Of a stretch of 64,000 bases of DNA, positions 34,871 through 47,310 are shown in pieces (positions within the stretch are counted from its first letter, which is position 1; every line of letters starts with the position of its first letter). The notes beneath the pieces were generated by a model. That model worked only from the letters and a program-made list of their open reading frames with translations. It was not told where the DNA came from and searched no databases. The stretch comes from Acanthosepion pharaonis (lineage: Eukaryota > Mollusca > Cephalopoda > Sepiida > Sepiidae). The translations under genes and the position numbers were made by a program. The stretch spans positions 2,969,501 to 3,033,500 of the forward strand of contig CAHIKZ030004725.1 of the NCBI GenBank assembly GCA_903632075.3, written 5' to 3'.

Positions 34871-37077
34871 TGATTACAAATAAGGCCTTTGGTCTTTTTC
34901 TTTTTTTTTTTTTTTTTTTTTTTTATAATCCCTACTTTCCTTCCTGATACAAATTACCTAGGCAAGCATTCATCAGTTGACCAATACTTTCAATATTATC
35001 AAGATAACTTTTAGCCTTTTTTATGCAGTAATTTGTTGTTGGGCATAGAAAATCTTTTCAATGCACTTGCAAAAGTCAAATTGGAAAGGCAAATATAAAT
35101 CTTTAAAAAAAAAAAAAAAAAAAATTCAAAATTCTACAGGATTATTGCATAGCAGTTAAATTATACAAATAGACCCTGCCATCTGTTCAAGTGGTGTCTT
35201 CTTATTAAAAATGAATACAAAATTCTGCAATCTAATTTTTAAATATGCTTAAACCATGTGGAACATGTGCAAATCTTCTGTGAAATGTGACAGACAATAT
35301 TATAAGCTGAGGTATGATTAAGAAACAAGATTGTTTTTTTTGTCAAAAAAACATCTCTCTTAGATTAACAAACTTCAGTCTCTGAGAAAATAGGCAGTTT
35401 TGTTGGCAAGAAACATCTAATTCTAAAAAGGGGCAAATTAAATCGATAATTTTATTTTCTTTAAAAAAACTGGAATTCAACAGATCTAAGAAATATAGTA
35501 AACTAACTTATTTTACTAATGACAACATTGACTAAAGAGAATTTTTTACTTTATACCAATTTCTATTTGGATGTTTTTGTTTCTTTTAAAAGATAGAATT
35601 ATTTGAAAATGAATTCCAACTACTTAAAAAAATATATATACAAGTTTTAATGAAAAATCTTTTTTAAATGATTACTCCACTTGCGTAGATCTCATCCCCT
35701 CTGAAATAACCAACAAAATCACATTGATAAAAAAAAAAAAAAATTTTTTAAAAATGTTAATTTTTAAACAGTTGGAGGTTGTAATGTCATCTAAAAATGA
35801 AATCAATTTTATGCTAATGATTAGATCATAATTAAAGAGTTCTAGCATTCTGAAAGAATTTCTGATTATTTCAACAGTTAAAACAAACACAGAATGGCAT
35901 TGCAGGAATACAAGTCAAATGAGATTAATTGCAAGTTAGGGTAAAAAAAAAAAATCTTAATTCAAATTGTCCCTTTCAATGTTATTCAAAGTGGCACTTG
36001 CTCGTCTCATCCTGGCCTTTTGCTTTTTTAAACAGTGATATGAATTAAACGCGTTATCTAGAATTGTACTCTTAAGCCCTTTGTACTTTAATTTAGATTT
36101 GTTATGGCAATAAGAATAATAAAAATGAACATTGTAAGCCTTGACCACTGTGACAAATGACAATGGTTATAGCAGCTAGCTTGCTGTCAGTTCAACCACT
36201 GGATCAGATTCAATGAAAGACATGATACCATCAGAATGACAATAACTAGAGAGAATTAGCTAATATCTTGTAAAATGGACAGTGGAATGAGAACAATCTA
36301 TCTCTGGATTGCATCAAGGGTTAGGTTTGAAATTCCCAAGTTACCAATTATGAAGAAGGCCAGAGGGTAGAACATTCAAAACTTGAAGACAATTTTTTGA
36401 GAAAATTATTCTATAGTAAGCAAACAGCCAGATCTTGGTAAAGCAACCCCCACTTTTTTTTTTCTTAGTCTTTTATACTAATTAAAACTTGAAAAAAAAG
36501 AAAGTCTAAGAATAAAATCTATTCTTTTTGGGATAAGTGATAGATAATACCAACTTTACCACTAGACTACATTCACACATCAACTAGCCTGGAAGAAACT
36601 CACTAAAAATATATTCAGTAACTTAACACTTGAACATACAGCATTAAATGCCCAGAATGTGAACAGTTTACAAACAAAGGCTATTATTACATTTTGACCA
36701 TTTATGACAGTTGCTCTACTAATAGAGCTATCAAAGTGTCTACAGTTGGTAGAAAGTCAAATCTAACTCTTAAATTCATTCTCTTTCCCCAATTGCTCAG
36801 GAACATATTTCTTATTGTTTTTAAATACACTACAAATAATAACTTTATCTTGAAGCATTTTTGACCAGCATTCCTTTCATCTGGATTACTCAGTCTGCTT
36901 ATCTACAGAAGTGAGTGAATAGCGTTGCTATGGGAGAATAGTTTACTATTCATGATATCCAATAATAGGAAAGAACACAGGTAGAAGTAGATTCATGCCT
37001 TTCCAAACAATATTCATGAGAAGTTAAACAACCCTATTCAAAAATTTATACTGTTGGTGGATTCAGTTTCTCTTTTA
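34871..37077. other. AT-rich non-coding stretch
   Basis: No gene recognised. Long T-run at 34902-34923, A-run at 35105-35122. A SINE-like A-box word on the minus strand near 36555-36570 lacks a box B partner. Confidence 0.5.
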
Positions 37078-37360
37078 ATTCACGCCAAACAAGGCAATAA
37101 TGCCACTAAGATGCAAGTGGTTACTGGGAGAGAAAGAGAATAAAACTGTTTTAGAAGGAACAGGAAACTCAATGTTAAACTTCTACTGCTTAAAAGGCCA
37201 GGAAGGAGTGTGAACTAGATGATAGACAAACCTAGCTACTCCTATTGAGTTATAGTTAATTAAATTTCAGAGTTAAGGCAGAGAGGTTCAAAGTATAGTG
37301 TTGAAGTAGACTTAGAAGTAAATTGGAAACCCAATCCTAAACAGGGGGAAAAAAAAAGGC
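37078..37360 (+). mobile_element. Dispersed repeat, family D, copy 1
   Basis: The copy starts TTCACGCCAAACAAGGCAAT, continues with TGCCACTAAGATGCAAG and later GAAGGAACAGGAAACTCAAT and TGTTAAACTTCTACTGC. The same order occurs in reverse complement at 48235-48390, and a shorter form of its start occurs near 30682-30725. No box A/B or protein motif was identified, so the class (SINE body, LINE 3' UTR or MITE) is open. The end point near 37360 is estimated. Confidence 0.55.
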
Positions 37361-38439
37361 TAAGCCACTAATACTGTTCAAAACACTGGGGAAAGAATGT
37401 AGAATCATTCAGTACCCCATCTTACACAATTTTTACAAATCTTTATTGTTTATCTTTGAGCATCACCTGGAAATAGTTCAAACCTTATTTCATTAATAGT
37501 CACAAGACTGTATAAATGTTTTAAATGATATTGCATAGAAATCATTTTATTTTGAATATTTGTAACAATTAAAATTATTTGCACAAAGTATTATAAGTGA
37601 AGAATCATATCCTTTAGATCATGCATATATATATATATATATATATATATAAGTATTAAATCCACCACTTGTTAATATTTAGATTTAAACAGGAAAGGAA
37701 AAAAAAAAAACAACCCATAATCGCCTTCAGCATAGACAATCCACAATATAATCTCACATAAATTAAGTACTTTCAATAAAACCACACCTCAGGCAATTGT
37801 TACAAATTACCACAAACTTTGCTTATTGACTTTTTTCCTTTCTTACATGAAAGAAATTTATTTGGATTAGGACAATTGTCAGATTAAATACAAGATTAAT
37901 GTTTTTTTTTCTAATCCTCTGTATATATACAAGAGTGGGCTGAAAAAGATTTCACTGCTCTAACATCCTTCATCATCAGCATATGAACTTTTCAGCCCAA
38001 CTGCATTCACATAATTTTAACCAGCCTTATAAGACATTTCCACTCCAAACAGTCCTCTATAAAAGTATATAGATATACAGTATTCAATGTACTGCCATTA
38101 TATACAGGAGAAAAAGTACTTAAATTTAGAGATGTACAGTTATAGAGAACAAGTTATGAAGAGTAGTAATCAGAAAACTTATAAAACATTTGTCTTATTG
38201 GCAAATATAAGTATACACGTTTGTATGTATATAATGACAAATAAATTTGAAATAAAACCTATGTATAGATGTAAACACAGGTTCTCCGATGGAACAAGGC
38301 GCATTGGGCATGTTTTTGAATGATATGGGATTTATAGATCAAAGATTATACTTTGTGGAGCAGTTGTAGGTTTTTTAAAGTATCCCCAATACTGAATAAA
38401 TGCCCCCACAATTTTTCAACCTGTTTGGATTGAGATATA
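37361..38439. other. AT-rich non-coding stretch
   Basis: No gene seen. Contains (TA)n at 37624-37652 and a hammerhead-like stem structure at 37937-37998, listed separately. Confidence 0.5.
37937..37998 (-). other. Hammerhead-like motif closed by a 10-bp stem
   Basis: Plus-strand GGGCTGAAAA (37937-37946) pairs exactly with TTTTCAGCCC (37989-37998). Read on the minus strand, the enclosed DNA has CTGATGA (37979-37973), a spacer of about 19 nt, then GAAAT (37953-37949), matching the hammerhead core order with an enclosing stem III-like helix. The stem I candidate (CATATG) is very short and stem II is weak. It is a structural suggestion, not a proven ribozyme. Confidence 0.3.
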
Positions 38440-38640
38440 GCAACAGTCCCCAACCCATTTAAGAGTCACATTCTGAACTGCTTTACATGACTAAAGCATT
38501 CCAACCTACTGTACCCTTGTAGAGGGAGAGTCATGCCTTTCCCAAGGTTATTAGCGCAAGTAAATGTAAACCAGCTTGGTCAAAATTTGAACTTGGTTTG
38601 CAGATTCTCACTTATGTGCAAATAGCCACTGAGCACCAAG
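38440..38640 (-). mobile_element. tRNA-derived SINE, family B, copy 2
   Basis: The plus strand carries GTCATGCCTTTCCCAAGGTTATTAG, GCAAGTAAATGTAAACCAG and CAAAATTTGAACTTGG (box B region in reverse). This is the same order as the copies at 47141 and 48585. The head is decayed and no box A can be defined confidently. Confidence 0.6.
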
Positions 38641-39007
38641 CACAAGGGAAAAAAAAATGTAAAACATATATATAATTTAATTTACTGAAAACATAACTTT
38701 AAGGGTCAATGGTTATAATTTATTTCCCCAGGGAATTTCTTTTTTCCTGGTTCATCAGACCACACTTTCAAGGGTGAAAAAATGAATTTAAATTTACATA
38801 TAATTTTTTTTACACTTTTGAGGGGTTGTATTAAGTTGATGTAAGGTGATATAGAGAGTGGTGAGAAATAGTGCAACAGACATGATCGAAATTAGAGAGG
38901 GAAGGGTGAGATAGGAATACTTTTAAATTTGGTTTTATTGAGCTCTCTGGATTTCATCCTTCTTGGAATTATCCAAACAGATTACCAAGATTTTCATTAC
39001 TTAACTC

Positions 39008-39011
<4 letters not shown>
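38641..39011. other. AT-rich spacer
   Basis: Nothing recognised. Confidence 0.5.

Positions 39012-39088
<77 letters not shown>
39012..39088. repeat. (TA)n-(TG)n compound microsatellite
   Basis: About 48 bp of TA repeat passes directly into about 28 bp of GT repeat. It creates the YIYIYI...VCVCV stretch inside the window's longest open frame (38929-39522). It lies 3' of the minus-strand GIY-YIG relic. Confidence 0.95.
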
Positions 39089-39092
<4 letters not shown>

Positions 39093-39240
39093 AGGCAGCA
39101 ATCCTTTCATGCACATTTCATTGAAAATGACAGACAAGATGCTTTTATTTAGTTTTTTTATACAATTTCTCATGCAATCTAATAATTATTTCTTTTCGGA
39201 TGGTAAATTATATAAAAACTGTCCAAATGTTCTTTTTATC

Positions 39241-39276
39241 CGAGCATTTTCAGCTATACATTTAGCCATTTTCAAG
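39241..39276 (-). other. Hammerhead-like terminus 3' of the second GIY-YIG relic
   Basis: Minus strand: CTTGAAAATGGC ... TATAGCTGAAAATGC. It is recognisably the same string as at 23608-23640, with the AGC/GCT mini-stem before GAAA retained. It lies about 80 bp past the end of the coding relic, where a Penelope-type terminal sequence is expected. Confidence 0.35.
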
Positions 39277-39356
39277 GATTATATTTTGACTGTTAAAATA
39301 AGAAATAGTTTGTTGTATGTAGGTTTTATAAAATGTTTTCATTTTTCAAAACATGG

Positions 39357-39700
39357 TCAAGATATTGTGTCCATGTTCAAAGTTAATATTATTAAGTGTT
39401 GGATTTTTGTTTTTATTAATAAGGCTTCCATTATTTTTAGCCTTCTTTTGCATGTAGATGACACTATTATATTAGTGTTGTCACCAAGTATGTTACAAAT
39501 AGTATCCGGTAGGTCTTCATGAATATTTAAATGAGATCTAATTGTGCTATGGTCAGAAAGGTGTAGAGTGAGTCTGCATGTCAAACCTGTTGTAGTGTGG
39601 CCTATATAATTATTTTAAGAATTTTTATTGATCAGGAATACAATTCCTTAATGGGCATTTAAATTTGTAAATAATATTTGCCCTATTTAATTTTGTTCCA
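39357..39700 (-). pseudogene. Penelope-like GIY-YIG relic, second copy
   Basis: On the minus strand one frame reads GTKLNRANIIYKFKCPL (the GIY strand with its Cys) to a stop. A shifted frame then gives NYIGHTTTGLTCRLTLHLSD (the YIG strand plus conserved Arg), RSHLNIHEDLP, NILGDNTN and RRLKIMEALLIKTK, ending near ILTLNMDTIS. This order is that of the GIY-YIG endonuclease of Penelope-like elements or of GIY-YIG-bearing relatives. At least one stop and one frame change are present, and the reverse transcriptase is missing. It is clearly a different lineage from the copy at 8343. The 197-codon plus-strand frame here is its antisense shadow. Confidence 0.65.
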
Positions 39701-39732
39701 GGAGGTGAATTATTATTTTTAACTATAAAAAG

Positions 39733-39777
<45 letters not shown>

Positions 39778-39896
39778 AAAAATATATAGGAAAGAACTCA
39801 TTAGGTAAATAATCCAAAGTTCTTTAGTATTTTTGTTATTATTTTAAAAAAAAAAAAGAAAAAAAAAGTGCTCGATACAAAAGTAGAGCATAAATA

Positions 39897-40177
39897 CAAT
39901 TATTTATTTAAAAATATGATTCCAACACGCTACATAAGAGTTCTCATGTTTCAAAACAAGAGCTGATAACTTCAATATAATTATTTGAATTAAATTGAAT
40001 TAAAGTACTAAGCTCTGTTCCATCATCAAGTGAAATTTTCATTACTTAAAAATTTCGCTTGATGATGGAACAGAGCTTAATACTTTAATTCAAATAATTA
40101 TATTATAAGTTTTCGGGTCTTGTTTTGAAACATGAGAACTCTTATGTAGCGTGTTGGAATATTTTTGAATAAATAAT
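39897..40177. repeat. Long foldback, arms of about 130-140 bp
   Basis: Left arm 39897-40038 and right arm 40047-40177 are reverse complements with few mismatches, plus an extra 10 nt or so in the left arm, around an 8-nt loop. Landmarks on both arms are CCAACACGCTACATAAGAGT, TTTCAAAACAAGA and AGCTCTGTTCCATCATCAAG. (TA)n follows at 40176-40199. It lies 5' (minus sense) of the GIY-YIG relic at 39357-39700, mirroring the arrangement at 8124-8765. Confidence 0.9.
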
Positions 40178-40199
40178 TATATATATATATATATATATA

Positions 40200-40984
40200 A
40201 AATGATACCTATTTTTGTGGTTATGTTTCTATGTCATGTTCAGGTAACATTGAAAATTTAACAAATACTGGGAAAAAACTTAAGAAAAGTACTTAAGATG
40301 AAAAAATTCAAATAAATCAAGCCAGAGTGGAGAACGAGTATATAAAAAAAAAAAAAAAAAAAAAAAAAATAGAAAGTCATCATGCAACTTGGCACTTAGA
40401 ACCTTTCTGTTTTCCCTGTAATGGTTGACCACTTGAGATGAAACTGAAAGAACAAGCAAATTAAGTACTCCTAAGTAGAATGGTTCTTAAATCAAACTGA
40501 CATTTATTATTAGTATTACAAAGAGACACACCTTCAGATATCACATATCATCACCAAACAGATGTGCTTTCAACAGTGGAAGTGACTGACTCACTTGTTC
40601 TCACATAAGATACAAAGTAACAGATTTCAAAAAGTTACAGAAAAGTGACTCTTTATTATGTGAACCATAAGCAAAAGATTATTTTCTTTTTCGGATTACA
40701 ATAGAAAACCAATTAAAAAAAAGAATAAATTATCTACTAATTTAATTCTCTTAATACGATGGGGGGAGGTAAAGTCTAATGGCTGTATAAAGCCAAGTGT
40801 TATTAAACTGACTCAAATATGAAAGGTAAATTTTTTTTTATATTTTAATTCACTTATTCTCATCTTTGTTAAAAATAAATATAATAAAAGCAAGTTTCCT
40901 AAAAGAAAAATTAATTTTAACTAATTGGTTTAAAAATCAGCAAGATACAAAGTGAAGATGATAAAGAGAAATAAGTTAAGAATA
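40200..40984. other. AT-rich non-coding stretch
   Basis: Nothing gene-like; long A-run at 40346-40369. Confidence 0.55.
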
Positions 40985-41117
40985 CTAGTTATAAGTAATT
41001 ACTAGTTATAAGTAATTACTAGTTATAAGTAATTACTAGTTATAAGTAATTACTAGTTATAAGTAATTACTAGTTATAAGTAATTACTAGTTATAAGTAA
41101 TTACTAGTTATAAGTAA
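40985..41117. repeat. 17-bp minisatellite, seven full units plus partial
   Basis: The unit CTAGTTATAAGTAATTA starts at 40985, 41002, 41019, 41036, 41053, 41070 and 41087. A partial eighth at 41104 diverges after AAGTAA. The units appear identical to each other. Each junction makes an ACTAGT palindrome. The sequence is unrelated to the other 17-bp array at 19533. Confidence 0.97.
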
Positions 41118-42212
41118 AGTTAAAAAGCAACCAGAAAATAAAGAACAAAAGTATGAGAATTTTATCTTTAAAATAGATCTACAGAAAAATGTAATGTTAA
41201 TCATTTATGCCCTCATCGTTATATGCAACGGGGAAAGAGAGATTAAATAAATAAAATCAGGTCTGCTGGGCAAGAAGCAGCTGAGAAAGCTGTGTCAGGG
41301 AATGTACAGCATCTGATGAGACATTTTATATTATAAGAGGCCCCGACCCATTAGGAAAACAAACATTACTCACTTACACTGCAATAGTCTTCTGTCAACC
41401 TAATGAACATGTACAGTATTATTTTGGAGACGTTTTAATGACTCTAAATAATAAAGCTTTGAGGACAAAATTCTACAAACATGTCAAATGATGACAAAAT
41501 CTAGAGGTGTGGGATGACACTTAATGGCTTCTTAGAATCCCCCACACACAATTTTTTTTTAAATACTCATTTCATGCTGTCGTACCCTATCACAACTCCA
41601 GTTCTTTAACTGAAAGGAAAAGTGCTCACTTCAATATCCACAGCTCATATGAAAAAAAAAAAAAAAAAAAAATTACCAGAGGGTCATCAAACTACTTTTC
41701 TGACCAATCAGGAAAATCCCAGACATTTTTTGCAGTAGCTGTTTCTGAGCCATTGACAATTCCTCCCACCAGAGGCAGATCCAAATTGAGTGACAGGCTC
41801 CACAGCAGGCCAACCTAACTAAATGCTGACTAGGTGACTGTCCAGGTCATCAGTTGCAAGACCAACTTGCACCTACTACAATGTGATAATTCATGGAATA
41901 TTTCTCTTACAACTATGTCACTTGACTACATAAACATTGATTTCCTCCACTTCTCTATCTCGACTACTACCACATGTTATACCCTGATCAAACTCTCAGT
42001 CTCCCACAGCTGATATCCGATATGACAGAATGAGCAAGCAATCAATTCTTACAAATCACAAGAAATAAAACCTTATCTCAACCACTATTTGTTGTTTTGT
42101 CACTTCTACTTATTTATTAAAAAAAAACAAAAAAAAAAAAACCCAAAAAATACCCTTACGCAATGATGCTCATTTAAGGGATTAAAGAGGAAGTCAACAT
42201 ATATGGTTTTGA
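41118..42212. other. Non-coding stretch with a GC-richer block at about 41690-42060
   Basis: No gene recognised. The block 41690-42060 is GC-richer and free of homopolymers. It is preceded by an A-run (41651-41671) and reads as an unassigned repeat or decayed element. Plus-strand translation has scattered stops. Confidence 0.45.
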
Positions 42213-42365
42213 GGGTAGCTTGATGTTGTGTAATCTTGTCTTGCTAGATCGATTACAGCAAAGCAGTAAGTTTGATCCTCACTGGGTGCTCCATACATTC
42301 AGCCTTGTGTCACATCTATGCTTCGTTTAGTAAGTGTTGAGGAAAATAAAAAGCAATAAAATTTA

Positions 42366-42398
<33 letters not shown>
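42213..42398 (+). mobile_element. tRNA-derived SINE, family A, with poly(A) tail
   Basis: A box A-like region (GATGTTGTGTAATC) and box B-like AAGTTTGATCCTC are followed by the family body words GGGTGCTCCATACATTCAGC and CCTTGTGTCACATCTA. The copy ends in about 30 A (42369-42398). The tail and body order agree with the copies at 6571-6835, so this copy shows where the family's 3' end lies. Confidence 0.8.
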
Positions 42399-42400
<2 letters not shown>

Positions 42401-42970
42401 TCAAGGAATTTTATCAATACCATTTGATTTTCATGGAAAAGGTGGCAACATTGCAGATTTGTGACCAAATTGGTTATGGTGTTATCAATGTCAAACAAGC
42501 TCCTGGAATATTAGAAGCAAGAACAAGTTAGCAAACTTGGATCTTCGTGACTCCCCACCCCCTAATGAATGGAGGGTCAAAAGGACAGTTTTTCTATTGA
42601 CACTGCTATTATTTTAACTACTGTCATCTCTTGGTAATGTTTATTCTTTTAAAAAAGTGATGGTTAGAATTGTAATAAAAACAAGACATGAAAATGAATT
42701 TATACATTAGGACCTTTGTGCTTAAGGAAAAAAAAAAACAAAAAAAAATAATGGAGGTAAAAACAGTTTTTCCATTATTATTATTATAACTACCTTCACT
42801 CCTCAGTAATGTTTATTGCATTAAAGAGCAATGATTAGAATAGTAATAGAAGCTAAACATATGAAAGTGAATTGAGACTTTTTATTCTTGAGAATTGACA
42901 ATAAAAATAAACACTATTATTTTGTTGACACAATCTCGTTTCAGAGCTTGAGTGAATCGATAGCAGAGGT
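42399..42970. other. Non-coding stretch
   Basis: Two blocks at about 42580-42690 and 42740-42850 look like diverged direct duplicates (TTTTCTATT/TTTTCCATT, then ATTATT...ACTACTGTC versus ACTACCTTC, then GTAATGTTTATT...). No gene seen. Confidence 0.5.
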
Positions 42971-43060
42971 GGCAAAAAGACAAAGTTATTAAGAGCTACA
43001 AAGGACAAGAAATTGTGGAGAGCCATGATCACCAATGTCCTGAAGAAACACAGCATATAG
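42971..43060 (+). pseudogene. RTE-like LINE extreme C-terminus
   Basis: The translation GKKTKLLRATKDKKLWRAMI then TNVLKKHSI runs to a TAG at 43058-43060. It is the terminal 30 residues of the same RTE-type protein as at 13390, 19711 and 60202. The frame is intact over this short piece; everything upstream is missing or unrecognisable. Confidence 0.75.
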
Positions 43061-43248
43061 AAACATACACACACACACACAAGCCAAAGCAGAAATTTAA
43101 CAATTACATAGAGGTTTATATTCTAATATTTAATATTAAAGAAATGGTAACATGAAATTATATTTTAAAACAAAAAAAAATATTAAAAAATAAAATGCCG
43201 AGCTTAAAAGAAAGCATGCATAAACTGCCCTAAAACTAATTCATTCAG

Positions 43249-43303
<55 letters not shown>

Positions 43304-43817
43304 CCTTGTAAAATATACTTATGCTCTTATTGCAGGAAAAGAGAAAAGTTACCAAAGAAAAAGCATTTGATGTAATTAACCTTATTTTTAGTTAAATAAA
43401 ATGTCTTGGAAAAATAAATTATGTAAACAAGAAATTAATTTCAGTTCTGAAGTAATTTCCTAAGAATTAAGATGAAAAAATGTCAGTGCAGTGCAGGACT
43501 TTTTTTTTTTTGTAATTGTCAAAACCAATAAAACCAATAAAAAAAAAAAAAAAAAAAAAATCAACATTTTCCATTGCTTATATATTAATGAATCTACTGT
43601 TGGCTGGCATATAACAGTGTTTTAATGTCAGGAATATACTTTTTTTTTTGTTATTGTAGTTGATACAAGATTTTGTTTTCTCAGTTTTGTTCATCCATAC
43701 TTCAAATGTCCCATAAAAATGCTAGAGATTTTATCTGCTATGGGTGTAAAAAGAAAAAGAAAAAAAAACAGTGTGACATTTTGTGCACTACAAAGCAAAA
43801 CTTATAAAGCTTCTCTA

Positions 43818-43868
<51 letters not shown>

Positions 43869-44223
43869 CCAAAATACAACACACATGGCCTGAAGATTGC
43901 ATTGGAGCATGGCGTCACTACAATTTAATCTTTAGAAAAAACTTTTTTCTCCTTCACATACACAATTCTTAGTTTTACCACAACAGATAAAGTTTTGATG
44001 GTTGACTGTTGTAACTATCTGAATATTTTGTCGCCACCATCTGGTGAATGTGGGAAAAGCAAGTTCCCAGAATGAAAAAAAATATATAAAAAAAAATAAG
44101 TAAATAACATATTTTAGTGTATCCATATTTACTCTCATCAAAAATAGATCAGAACATCAGAAACAGCATTTACAAAAGCATTTAAATCAACACTGCCCCT
44201 ATAGAGGAAAGGGATTTTTTCTA

Positions 44224-44225
<2 letters not shown>
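43061..44225. other. AT-rich DNA with two (TA)n tracts
   Basis: (TA)n at 43253-43299 and 43826-43865; A-run at 43541-43560. Directly after the second tract (43889-43916) is CCTGAAGATTGC ... GAGCATGGCGTC, resembling the CTGATGA-TTGC ... GCAT-GAAAC string at 8146-8170 with the GAAAC lost. No gene. Confidence 0.5.
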
Positions 44226-44262
<37 letters not shown>

Positions 44263-44398
44263 AATAAAAAACATGTAGGAATGGAGAAAAGTTCTCAATC
44301 TGATCAAGAAAAGATTCCAAAATATGGTAATCTAGTTTGATTTTGTTGACAGGGTCAGGCCAAGAATTTTTCAGCGCCTCATATATATATATATATAT
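44226..44398. repeat. Unique segment sandwiched between two (TA)n tracts
   Basis: (TA)n at 44226-44257 and at 44381-44398 flank about 123 bp ending TTTTTCAGCGCCTC. The minus-strand frame through it (SWPDPVNKIKLDYHILESF) is short and unrecognised. The arrangement resembles the (TA)n-flanked retroelement fragments at 8002 and 59718. Confidence 0.7.
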
Positions 44399-46068
<1,670 letters not shown>

Positions 46069-46071
<3 letters not shown>

Positions 46072-47140
46072 ATTGATATTTATTTTTTTATTTTCATATG
46101 TACAAAGATTTTTTTATGAGTCAATCTCAAAATAGAAACAACATATTGTAAAATTACTGTGTAATAGTGATACATATATTGTAAAGAAAATGAAGAGATC
46201 ACCAAACATAAAATGAAATAAAAAAAAATTGAAAATCTTAGCAAGACAAAACTGGCTTTAAGAGTGGCACAAAAAGAAATTTGAGAAAAATTTAAAAGAA
46301 AAGTGGATTGATGAGAAAATATTTGAAAAAAAAAAAAAAAAAAAAAAAAAGTATTAAAAGAAGATGCAGAATATTCCAAATAAGGATTAAGATGGAAAAG
46401 CAACAAAACTAATCTTTCAGTAAAAATTACAATAAAGAAATGGACAAGAAAACCAATTTCTCAACAGTAATTTTTCATTGATGAATGGAGAGCTATATTG
46501 GATGGACTTAATGGTTGATCATTTGGATGCAAGAAAAATACTGAAAGTCAGGTTGAAATTAAAACAGTAGAAAAAAAAAATTTCAATAAATAAATGCAAG
46601 AACAACAAAGTTTATAGAATGCCTAGGAGGACATTAACATATAAAATGGCCATTTTTGGTTTTCATGTATATGGGATATTGTGTCAAATATGTCATTGAC
46701 CAATACCTTACATTTATTTATAGATAAAAGACTTAGGTTGCACTTGGAATAATAAAATTGCTCAATATATTGCGCAGATATTTTGAAAATTTTATCAATA
46801 TCAGTTGGTTAATATCAATTTTTATTGTGAAATATACTTGAATAGCAAAATCTGGCCTTACATAACACAAAGGCATCAATCCTAATAAACTAAATGTTTA
46901 AGAAAACAATATATATATATTCATTGGTTACATATTTCAATACTCTTATTAATTTAACTGTTATTACCGCAGGTGATACTAGCTTATGAAATATTCTTCA
47001 CTCTGGCATGAATATGGTTAAAAAAAGAAAAAAAAATGCAGATTAAAAGCACTTTGTAACTAATGATAGATAGATAGATGGGTAAGGCTTGATTGTAATA
47101 TTTTTAGATCAGATTTTTTTTTTTATAGATGATGATTTAC
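46069..47140. other. AT-rich non-coding stretch
   Basis: Nothing gene-like; A-run at 46326-46350. Confidence 0.55.
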
Positions 47141-47310
47141 TGATACAAGTCCTACTATTTAACCCATAGCTGGGAAGGAGAAGAGGTGGATTCATACCTT
47201 TCCCAAGGGTATTTGTACGTAAGTGAATATAACAAACCTGACTGGAATTTAAACTAGGCTCTCCAATTTTTCTATTCAGAGTCGTTATCCATTACACCAC
47301 CCTCACATCC
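47141..47310 (-). mobile_element. tRNA-derived SINE, family B, copy 3 (best preserved)
   Basis: On the minus strand the head reads GGTGGTGTAATGGATAACG (box A-like, from about 47306), then AGTTTAAATTCCAG (box B-like). The body continues GTCAGGTTTGTTATATTCAC, ACGTACAAATACCCTTGGG and AATCCACCTCTTCTCC, ending at CCCAGCTATGGGTTAAATAG. The same body appears at 26459, 38440, 48585, 55975, 56225 and 58495, so this copy defines the family for the window. Confidence 0.8.

Noticed and set aside
36541..36575. tRNA box A-like word on minus strand (TAGTCTAGTGGTAAAG)
   Set aside because: No box B at the expected distance and no family body downstream.
38929..39522. Longest open frame (197 codons, plus strand)
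   Set aside because: It runs through (TA)n(GT)n, giving Tyr-Ile and Val-Cys repeats, and its second half is antisense to the GIY-YIG relic, which is the convincing reading.
40985..41117. CRISPR-like array
   Set aside because: No spacers; simple minisatellite.
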